DNA of 16,173 nt from Pseudomonadota bacterium (GTDB taxonomy: Bacteria > Pseudomonadota > Alphaproteobacteria > Rhizobiales > Afifellaceae): the NCBI GenBank assembly GCA_023417735.1, contig JAEZEK010000005.1:1-16173 (forward strand), read 5' to 3'. Position numbers and translations under genes: made by a program. Position 1 is the first letter of the stretch, and each line of letters starts with the position of its first letter. The notes below the pieces were generated by a model. The model was not told the origin of the DNA. It ran no database searches and worked only from the letters and a program-made list of their open reading frames with translations. Shown one piece after another: positions 6,630-12,763 of this stretch.

Positions 6630-8144
6630 TCAGATGCGCCGCATGGGCAGGGTCCAGGCTACGAGCGCGGCAAGGGCCGAAAAGAGCGCGATCGTGAGGA
6701 AGCCGGCACGGAAGGCGTCGCCCATCTCGGTGATGATCAGGTCCTGCCGGGCCGGCGGCAGGCTCGCCAGCAGGCCCGGGTCCTGGAGGATGGGGCCGAG
6801 CATGCCGGCCGTCTCGGGGTCGATCAGCGTCATCGAGGCGAAGAGGACGGTGGCGACGCCCGCCGTCCCGAGAGCCGCCCCGAGCGAGCGGGAGAACTGC
6901 ACCGTCGCCGCCCCGACGCCGAGCCGGCCGCGGCCGACGGCGCTTTGCACCGTGACCTGCACGACCCCCATCGTGGTTCCCATGAAGAGTGCGGTGAAGC
7001 CGAGCAGCGCGGATACCTCCACCGCCGACATCTGCGGCGAGAACACCGCGAGCACGACCAGAAGCAGCGCCACGATCAGCAGTCCCCAGGACGGGAACAC
7101 CGCGGTGTAGCCGGTCCGGCTCATGATGCGGCCCGTCACCATCGAGCTGATCCCGATGCCGGCCGCCAGCGGCAGCATGAGCACGCCCGTCTTCGCCGGC
7201 GCGAGGTCGTGGATGAGCCGGTAATAGATCGGCGAGAACGTCATCAGCGACACGAGCATCCCGCCGTGGAGCGCGGCGAGCACGTCGCTGCGCCAGACCG
7301 AGGGCTCGCGCAGGATCGGGATCGGCAGCAGCGGATCGGGCGCCCGCTTCTCCCGCCAGAACAGCAGCACGCAGGCGACGATCGTGACCACGAGCAGCAG
7401 GCCGGCGAGCGGCAGGACCTCGGCATCGAGAGCCTGCACCTGCTCCAGGAGCGCGAGCGCAGAGGCGATGAAGAGGGCGAAGAGGAGCACGCCCAGGAAG
7501 TCGAAGCGGAACGGCGTGTCCGATCCGATCGTCGCGGGCAGGCGGATCGCGAGCGTCATCGCGAGGAGCGCCACGGGGATGTTCACCAGGAACACCGACT
7601 GCCAGCCGAACGCCTCCGTGAGCAGCCCGCCCACCACCGGCCCGAAGGTGCTCGAGGTCACCATGACGCCGGAGAGATAGCCCTGGTAGCGGGCGCGGTC
7701 GCGGGGCGGGATCGTGTCGCCGATGAGCGCCTGCGACGTCGTCATCAGCCCGCCGCCGCCGAGGCCCTGAACGACGCGCGCCACGGTCAGCATTTCCATG
7801 CTCCACGAGATGGCGCACAGCACCGACCCGATCATCGTGATCACGAGCGCCACGAGCATCAACCGCCGCCGCCCGAAGACGTCGCCGAGCCGGCCGTAGA
7901 CGGGCGCGATGATCGTGGCCGCCACCAGGTAGGCGACGACGATCCAGGACACCCGCTCGACCTGTCCGAGGTCGCCGGCGATCGCCGGCAGCGCCGTCGC
8001 GACGATCGTCTGGTCGACAACCGCCAGAAACATCGGCAGCATGATCGAGGGGAAGATCGAGAAGAAGAGCGAGCGCCCGGAGCGGGCTTCAGGCGGCTCG
8101 GCCTCCGGCGGCGGGCTGGGTGGCTTCAATGATCCGGCCGGCAA
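6630..8144 (-). CDS. MFS transporter, DHA2 (EmrB/QacA) drug-efflux family
   Basis: A protein of about 504 residues with a proline-rich cytoplasmic N-tail and roughly fourteen hydrophobic helices, the mark of the DHA2 subfamily. Visible motifs are D1 (VDQTIVATALPAIAGDLG, 43-60), A (GRLGDVFGRRRLM, 84-96), B (RVVQGLGGGGL) and C (SSTFGPVVGGLL, 164-175). These proton antiporters export amphipathic drugs, or sometimes metabolites, from the cytoplasm. The start is uncertain: no ATG or GTG precedes helix 1, and the frame stays open upstream without one. I take TTG at 8144; TTG at 8129 is an alternative, and neither has a good ribosome site. It heads a two-gene unit with the CMD-family gene and is divergent from the stress-protein gene. 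No adjacent TetR or MarR regulator or HlyD-type partner is seen. Confidence 0.88.
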   Translation of the reverse strand: MPAGSLKPPSPPPEAEPPEARSGRSLFFSIFPSIMLPMFLAVVDQTIVATALPAIAGDLGQVERVSWIVVAYLVAATIIAPVYGRLGDVFGRRRLMLVALVITMIGSVLCAISWSMEMLTVARVVQGLGGGGLMTTSQALIGDTIPPRDRARYQGYLSGVMVTSSTFGPVVGGLLTEAFGWQSVFLVNIPVALLAMTLAIRLPATIGSDTPFRFDFLGVLLFALFIASALALLEQVQALDAEVLPLAGLLLVVTIVACVLLFWREKRAPDPLLPIPILREPSVWRSDVLAALHGGMLVSLMTFSPIYYRLIHDLAPAKTGVLMLPLAAGIGISSMVTGRIMSRTGYTAVFPSWGLLIVALLLVVLAVFSPQMSAVEVSALLGFTALFMGTTMGVVQVTVQSAVGRGRLGVGAATVQFSRSLGAALGTAGVATVLFASMTLIDPETAGMLGPILQDPGLLASLPPARQDLIITEMGDAFRAGFLTIALFSALAALVAWTLPMRRI

Positions 8145-8225
8145 GGCAAGCGTGGGAGGATGATCGGTGATCTCACAGGACGACCGTGCTATGAGAGTGT
8201 CTTACGGGAATACGTGTTCCGACGC
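8145..8225. promoter_or_regulatory. Short divergent promoter region, MFS transporter versus stress protein
   Basis: About 80 bases must serve both genes. The one structured element is GGAATACGTGTTCC (8207-8220), a 14-base near-palindrome with 12 matching positions, ending five bases before the chosen stress-protein ATG. I find neither an EcfG-type GGAAC...GTT pair nor an FNR/FixK TTGAT...ATCAA box. Confidence 0.35.
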
Positions 8226-9056
8226 ATGAAGACAATTCTCGTTCCATACGAGGCGCACGACCGCATCGATGCCACGCTCGAGACGGCATGCGTCTTCGGC
8301 CGCCTGTTCGGGAGCTACATCGAGGCGTTCCCGCTCAGTCCGCCTCTCAGTCCGTTCCTCGCAGCCGACACGGTCGGCGCGCCGATGGTCTACGAGGCGG
8401 CCAAGCTCGATGCCGAGACGAAGGCCCGCTACCGGAGCCGTTTCGAACGGGTGATGCGGGATCGCTACGGGGCGGATGCGGCCGCCGACGAAGCTCCCCG
8501 CTACCAGTGGGTCGACGAAGGCCCGGTCGGCGACACCTTCGTCGGATCCTATGCAAGGGTCTTCGACGTCACCGTGGTCGGCCGACCCGGCACGAACGTC
8601 ACCGACGCGCGGATGGCGACGCTCGAGGCCGCGCTCTTCGACAGCGGACGGCCGATCCTGATCGCCCCGGACCATCCGCCGCCGCGCATCGGAGAGGTGG
8701 TCGGCATCGCGTGGAACCGCAGCCCCGAGACTGCGCGCGTCGTGGCGTTCGCCATGCCTGTCCTGAAACAGGCGAAGCGGGTGTTCGTCATGGCGATCGA
8801 AGGCGGCAGCGTGCCCGGGCCGTCCGGCGAGCAGCTCACCCTCTATCTCACCCGCAACGGCATCCCGGCCGAGGTGGTGGAAGTCCGGCGCACGCAGAGC
8901 GTCGGCGAGATGATCCTGTCGGAGGCGGCGCGGCAGGGAGCCGACCTTCTCGTCAAGGGCGCCTACACGCAGAGCCGCCTGCGCCAGATCATCTTCGGCG
9001 GCTCCACCCGGCACATCATCTACGAAACCGGCATGCCCGTCTTCATGGCGCACTGA
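8226..9056 (+). CDS. Tandem universal stress protein (UspA family)
   Basis: A 276-residue protein with two Usp folds. The first begins MKTILVPYE (1-9), the typical start strand, and ends with PILIAPD (143-149). The second begins GEVVGIAWN (157-165) and ends with LVKGAYTQSRLRQIIFGG and STRHII (242-265), the glycine/serine-rich nucleotide-binding end of ATP-binding Usp proteins. The first copy is degenerate in that motif. I choose ATG 8226 because it gives the canonical MKTILVP start; ATG 8160 is in frame with GGGAGG directly against it (no spacing) and adds 22 residues unlike the family, and GTG 8214 is also possible. Usp proteins respond to starvation, oxidative or membrane stress. A strong hairpin follows the stop, so it is likely a single-gene unit. 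Confidence 0.87.
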   Translation: MKTILVPYEAHDRIDATLETACVFGRLFGSYIEAFPLSPPLSPFLAADTVGAPMVYEAAKLDAETKARYRSRFERVMRDRYGADAAADEAPRYQWVDEGPVGDTFVGSYARVFDVTVVGRPGTNVTDARMATLEAALFDSGRPILIAPDHPPPRIGEVVGIAWNRSPETARVVAFAMPVLKQAKRVFVMAIEGGSVPGPSGEQLTLYLTRNGIPAEVVEVRRTQSVGEMILSEAARQGADLLVKGAYTQSRLRQIIFGGSTRHIIYETGMPVFMAH

Positions 9057-9057
9057 T

Positions 9058-9081
9058 CGGCCCCGGCCCTGCCCGGGGCCG
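9058..9081 (+). terminator. Strong GC hairpin after the stress-protein gene
   Basis: CGGCCCCGG (9058-9066) pairs perfectly with CCGGGGCCG (9073-9081) around a 6-base loop, starting one base after the stop. There is no T-run after it, so it may be a Rho-independent-like stop typical of GC-rich genomes or a 3'-end stabiliser. Confidence 0.6.
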
Positions 9082-9137
9082 GCATCGCGAGGTGGCAAAG
9101 CGTCTGTCGACATCTGCATGCAAACGAGCGCAGGCGA

Positions 9138-9166
9138 TTGTCAAAGAGAGGGAAAGGCGGCTACCT
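9138..9166 (+). promoter_or_regulatory. Tentative promoter upstream of the dehydrogenase pair
   Basis: TTGTCA (9138-9143) matches five of six -35 positions. At 17 bases spacing the -10 place holds only CTACCT (9161-9166), a poor match. It is the best candidate in the 160 bases between the stress-protein and dehydrogenase genes. Confidence 0.22.
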
Positions 9167-9173
9167 GACGCGA

Positions 9174-9190
9174 GGCCGCCATTGGCGGCC
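9174..9190. promoter_or_regulatory. Perfect 17-base dyad in the leader of the dehydrogenase gene, operator candidate
   Basis: GGCCGCCA and TGGCGGCC flank a central T, giving a perfect 8+1+8 dyad that ends 26 bases before the ATG. As DNA it fits a dimeric repressor site placed just downstream of a promoter. As RNA it forms a 7-base-pair stem with an ATT loop just ahead of the ribosome site (GGGAG, 9204-9208). Confidence 0.45.
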
Positions 9191-9216
9191 GCGTCGTCAA
9201 CAGCGGGAGCCCTCTC

Positions 9217-10341
9217 ATGTCCGCCTCGCCCGAACGGTCCGGACCCGTGCGGCTCCTCGTGCTGGAGGGCGACGGCATCGGGACGGAGATCGTCGGGGCG
9301 ACGAGGCGCGTCCTCGATGCCGTCGATTCCGCGCTCAGGATCGGCTTCGCCTGCGAGACGGCCCTGATCGGCTTCGCGTCGCTCGCCCGGCACGGCACGA
9401 CGATCACCGACGAGGTCGTGGAGCGGGCGAAGGCGGTGGACGGCGTCGTCCTCGGCCCCGTCTCGCACAACGACTATCCCCCGGTCGCGCAAGGCGGCCT
9501 CAACCCGTCCGGCCAGCTCCGCAAGCGGCTCGACCTGTTCGCCAACATCCGGCCGGCGAGGTCGCATCCAGGCTTCCCGCCGCGCTGCGGCAAGCCGGTG
9601 GACCTCGTCGTCTGCCGCGAGAACACCGAAGGCTTCTACGCCGACCGGTCCATGCATCTCGGCCCCGGCGAGTTCATGCCGACGGAGGACGTCGCCCTCG
9701 CGATCCGCAAGGTCACGCGCAAGGGCAGCCTGCGGATCGCCGAAGAGGCCTTCAAAATCGCCATGCAGCGGCGGCGGAAGGTGACGGCGGTCCACAAGGC
9801 GAACGTGCTGCGGGTGAGCGACGGGCTCTTCCTCGAATGCGTGCGCTCCGTCGCCGCCCGCCACCCCCAGGTGGAATACGAGGAGAAGATCATCGACGCG
9901 ATGGCCGCGCTGCTGGTGCGCGATGCGAGCGTCTTCGACGTCGTTCTCGCCACCAACATGTATGGCGACATCCTGTCGGACCAGGCGACGGAGATTTCCG
10001 GCAGCATCGGGCTCGCCGCCTCGATCAATGCCGGCACCGACCATGCGCTTGCCCAGGCGCAGCACGGCTCCGCGCCCGACATCGCCGGTCAGGACAAGGC
10101 CAATCCGTCGTCGCTGATCGGCTCGGTCGCAATGCTGCTGGCTTGGCTTTCGGAACGGCGCGGGGACGCGCGCCTCTCGAAGGCGTCGGCGCTGATCGAC
10201 GAGGCGCTGAACCGCACCATAGCCGTGCCCGAATGGCGGACCGGCGATCTTGGCGGCCCGCTCGGGACGGTGGCCTTCACCGACCGGGTCGTAGCCGTGA
10301 TCGCCGAAACGGCCGGGCAAGCGGTGAAACGAAATGGCTGA
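9217..10341 (+). CDS. Isocitrate/isopropylmalate dehydrogenase family protein
   Basis: A 374-residue NAD(P)-linked beta-decarboxylating dehydrogenase. It has the EGDGIGTEI start (17-25), LFANIRP (108-113), the substrate segment CRENTEGFY (133-141), Lys194 in AVHKANVL, the metal-binding aspartates in NMYGDILSDQA (247-257) with Asp227 before them, and the NAD loop HGSAPDIAGQDKANP (283-297). The family oxidises malate-type 2-hydroxy dicarboxylates (isocitrate, isopropylmalate, homoisocitrate, tartrate, D-malate) to a 2-oxo acid plus CO2. RENTEG resembles the NAD-isocitrate, homoisocitrate and tartrate branches rather than LeuB, but the substrate is not decided. ATG 9217 follows GGGAG (9204-9208). 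The next gene begins 16 bases after the stop, so they form an operon. The upstream dyad suggests dedicated control. Confidence 0.88.
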   Translation: MSASPERSGPVRLLVLEGDGIGTEIVGATRRVLDAVDSALRIGFACETALIGFASLARHGTTITDEVVERAKAVDGVVLGPVSHNDYPPVAQGGLNPSGQLRKRLDLFANIRPARSHPGFPPRCGKPVDLVVCRENTEGFYADRSMHLGPGEFMPTEDVALAIRKVTRKGSLRIAEEAFKIAMQRRRKVTAVHKANVLRVSDGLFLECVRSVAARHPQVEYEEKIIDAMAALLVRDASVFDVVLATNMYGDILSDQATEISGSIGLAASINAGTDHALAQAQHGSAPDIAGQDKANPSSLIGSVAMLLAWLSERRGDARLSKASALIDEALNRTIAVPEWRTGDLGGPLGTVAFTDRVVAVIAETAGQAVKRNG

Positions 10342-10357
10342 GACGGGAGGACTATCG

Positions 10358-11329
10358 GTGCTGCGGATTGCCGTTCTCGACGATTACCAGGGGGTCGCGC
10401 GCGATCTTGCCGATTGGGGCAGGCTCGGCCCTGACGCAACGGTCGACGTCTTCGACCACAATCTCGCCACGGAGGACATGGCGGCAGCCGCGCTCGCCGG
10501 CCACGACGTCCTCTGCATGATGCGGGAGCGGATGCCGCTCCCCGCCTCGCTGATCGCGCGACTGCCCAACCTCAAGCTCGTGATCGTCTCCGGCGCCCGT
10601 GTCCGCACCATCGACATGGATGCCGCAGTCGCGCGCGGCATCACCGTCTGCCACACCCGGCCGGGCGAATCGCATTCCGCCACGCCCGAACTCGCATGGG
10701 CGCTCATCCTCGCCTCCCTGCGGCACCTCCCGGACGAGCATGCGAACATGCGTGCGGGCGGATGGCAGCGCACGCTCGGCACGACGCTGGAGGGCCGCAC
10801 GCTCGGCCTCTTGGGGCTCGGAAAGCTCGGCGCCCGCATGGTCCCTGTCGCGAAGGCGTTCGGGATGAAGGTGATCGCCTGGAGCCCGAACCTCACGACG
10901 GAGCGCGCCGCGGAGCTCGGCGCCGAACGCGTCGCGAAGGACGAGTTGTTCCGTGAAGCCGACGTCGTGAGCGTCCACGTGGTGCTGAGCGAGCGGTCAC
11001 GCGGCCTCGTCGGCGTGCACGAGATCGGGCTGATGAAGCAGGACGCGCTTCTGGTGAACACGTCCCGCGGCCCGATCGTCGACGAGGCGGCGCTCGTGGA
11101 GGCGCTTCGGGCCGGCAGGATACGCGCCGCGCTCGACGTCTACGATATCGAGCCGCTCCCGGTCGACCACCCGCTGCGCTCCGCGCCGAACGTGGTCCTC
11201 GCCCCGCATCTCGGCTACGTGACCGCCGACGCATATGCGGAGTTCTACCCCGACATGGTGGAAGGCATCCTCGCTTGGCGCGCCGGAACACCGATCCGCG
11301 TCCTCGCAGCGCCGAGATCCGCCGCCTGA
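10358..11329 (+). CDS. D-2-hydroxyacid dehydrogenase family protein
   Basis: A 323-residue cytoplasmic NAD-dependent oxidoreductase. Its nucleotide fold has GLGKLG (153-158), and the catalytic trio is Arg237 (NTSRGPIVDE), Glu265 (VYDIEPLP) and His284 (LAPHLGY). This is the full set for the D-isomer-specific 2-hydroxyacid dehydrogenase family, which converts 2-oxo acids to (R)-2-hydroxy acids and back. The N-terminal LRIAVLDDYQGVA is common in an uncharacterised subgroup of proteobacterial members. I choose GTG 10358, with GGGAGG at 10345-10350 spaced seven bases; an ATG at 10334 overlaps the previous stop, has no ribosome site and adds eight residues. Co-transcription with the dehydrogenase before it suggests successive steps on 2-hydroxy/2-oxo acids. 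Substrate unknown. Confidence 0.88.
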   Translation: MLRIAVLDDYQGVARDLADWGRLGPDATVDVFDHNLATEDMAAAALAGHDVLCMMRERMPLPASLIARLPNLKLVIVSGARVRTIDMDAAVARGITVCHTRPGESHSATPELAWALILASLRHLPDEHANMRAGGWQRTLGTTLEGRTLGLLGLGKLGARMVPVAKAFGMKVIAWSPNLTTERAAELGAERVAKDELFREADVVSVHVVLSERSRGLVGVHEIGLMKQDALLVNTSRGPIVDEAALVEALRAGRIRAALDVYDIEPLPVDHPLRSAPNVVLAPHLGYVTADAYAEFYPDMVEGILAWRAGTPIRVLAAPRSAA

Positions 11330-11533
11330 TCGCCTCGGCCGGCGCATCCGTCCGACGAACCGCGGCGCGGCTTCTCCCGCGGCAGCCCGGCGATTTTCGA
11401 AGGCGCGCGAGCGATCCCGGTGTCGTGGCGTTCGACCATCCGCCGCCGGCGCGCCGGATCACCCGCTAAAGCTTTCGAAAGGACCCCGCCGCTAGAACAT
11501 CGCTGCCGGGCCCGCCGGCTTTCCGGAGCATGC
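11330..11533. other. Gene-free spacer between the catabolic genes and the ligase cluster
   Basis: These 204 bases have no supported gene. They contain a 12-base palindrome CCGGCGCGCCGG (11446-11457), overlapping palindromes AAAGCTTT (11468-11475) and CTTTCGAAAG (11472-11481), and a small stem GCCGG/CCGGC (11505-11519) just before the next ribosome site. Some of these may end one unit and start the next; no firm promoter boxes are seen. Confidence 0.45.
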
Positions 11534-12634
11534 GTGTCCGAGATTCGAGCGCTCACAGCGGATGACCTTCCGTCCGTCGCCCGCCTCTTTCAGAAGACGT
11601 TCCGGAAGAGCGGCACGCCGGCGCCGGCACTCGAAGCGCATCTCGCCGAGATCTTCCTCAATCACCCGTGGCAGGACCCCGACATCGTCTCCCGCGTCTA
11701 TCTCGGCCGGAACGGACTGACGGGCTTCATCGGCGCCTTGCCGGCGCAGATGGAGTTCGAGGGACGGCCGGTCCGGGCAGCGATCGCCGGCTCGCTGATG
11801 GTCGATGCGCCGGCCTCCGATCCGATGGCGGGAGCCCGTCTCGTACGCTCGTTTGCGAACGGCCCGCAGGACATCTCGATCACGGAGACCGCGAACGACC
11901 TCTCCCGCGGGCTGTGGGACCCGTTGCGCGCCTTGGTGGTGCCGGCGGGAAGCCTCGACTGGCTGCTCCCGTTCCGGTCCGCCGCCTTCGCAGCAGCGCT
12001 CGCAGCCGAGCTGAAGCCGTGGCTGCGCCCGCTTGGCTTTCCGGCGCGGCTCCTCGATCCTCCCCTGCGGGCGCTGTTCAGCAGGGACCGCTCGCGCGCG
12101 CAGAATGCGCGGCAGGCCGCCACGGCGCTGCCGCCGGCGAGCGACGAGGCGTTCGCCGAAGCGCTTATCTCGCTCGCCGGATCGGTCGCGCTCCGGCCGT
12201 CCTGGACGGCGGATATCCTCGCCTGGCTGCTGCGGCATTCCGAGCGCAAGGATCGCTACGGGGATCGGTTCTGCCGCATCGTCGCGGATGCCCGCGGTGC
12301 GACGATCGGCGCTTACATCTGCTACGCGCGCCCGGGCGGGATCGCCCGGGTGCTCAACGTCCTGGCGAGGCCCGGCTCGGAATTGGCGGTGGTCGCATGC
12401 CTGATCCGCCAGGCGAAGGCGGACGGGCTGGCGGGCATCCGCGGCCGCAGCGATCCACGTCTTCTCGACGCCTTGGTGCGGCATGATGCAATCCTCGTCC
12501 ACCGCGCCTCGCTGATCGTCCATAGCCGCGATGCACAACTTCTGCATGCAGCACAGAGAGGCGACGCCTTGCTGATGGGCATCGCGGGTGAAACCTGGTC
12601 TCGCCTGATCGGAGACAGCGTTACCGAATCGTAA
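11534..12634 (+). CDS. GNAT-fold N-acyltransferase-like protein, function unknown
   Basis: A 366-residue protein. The N-terminal part begins SEIRALTADDLPSVARLFQKTF, the usual first strand and helix of GNAT acyltransferases, and continues with VYLGRNGLTGFIGALPAQMEF and IAGSLMVD, which fit the central strands. The middle (about 155-215) is helical and unassigned. The C-terminal part (GDRFCRIVADARGATIGAYI and VLNVLARPGSELAVVACLIR) looks like a second GNAT-like half ending in a segment that could bind acyl-CoA. Such double-GNAT proteins acylate amines or transfer aminoacyl groups. GTG 11534 is the start, with GGAG at 11525-11528; an ATG at 11530 is out of frame and no in-frame ATG fits. It lies before the amidotransferase, carrier-protein and ligase genes, from which it is separated by 129 AT-rich bases, so it may be a separate unit of the same pathway. 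The acyl donor and acceptor are not known. Confidence 0.7.
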   Translation: MSEIRALTADDLPSVARLFQKTFRKSGTPAPALEAHLAEIFLNHPWQDPDIVSRVYLGRNGLTGFIGALPAQMEFEGRPVRAAIAGSLMVDAPASDPMAGARLVRSFANGPQDISITETANDLSRGLWDPLRALVVPAGSLDWLLPFRSAAFAAALAAELKPWLRPLGFPARLLDPPLRALFSRDRSRAQNARQAATALPPASDEAFAEALISLAGSVALRPSWTADILAWLLRHSERKDRYGDRFCRIVADARGATIGAYICYARPGGIARVLNVLARPGSELAVVACLIRQAKADGLAGIRGRSDPRLLDALVRHDAILVHRASLIVHSRDAQLLHAAQRGDALLMGIAGETWSRLIGDSVTES

Positions 12635-12763
12635 ATTTTCTGGGATGTGAATTTTAACTAATTCCGCCGGTGTTTGTTGTTGCCGATTAACATTGGGATT
12701 ACTTGCAGTTCGTTGGCGACGCGGACCGTCATATCCCCGTCTGCGGCGAAAGGGACATCCAGC
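12635..12763. promoter_or_regulatory. AT-rich promoter region ahead of the amidotransferase operon
   Basis: The first half (12630-12705) is markedly richer in A and T than anything else in the window. It contains GAATT-TTAACT-AATTC (12649-12664), a 5-base inverted repeat with 6-base spacer, and TTGTTGTTG (12674-12682). Base composition strongly suggests the main promoter, perhaps with a site for a repressor of AT-rich DNA such as MucR or an H-NS-like protein. I could not settle on a -35/-10 pair. AAAGGGA (12749-12755) is the ribosome site of the next gene. Confidence 0.5.

Noticed and set aside
6160..8132. Two very long open frames opposite or out of phase with the MFS gene (6160-7818 minus, 6447-8132 plus)
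   Set aside because: Their translations are dominated by Arg, His, Glu, Gln, Pro and Gly with no domain or hydrophobic core, as expected from other frames of a GC-rich gene. The MFS reading has all the family motifs.
8160..8225. Upstream start of the stress protein at ATG 8160
   Set aside because: GGGAGG abuts the ATG with no spacing, and the added 22 residues do not match the family, while 8226 gives the canonical MKTILVP start.
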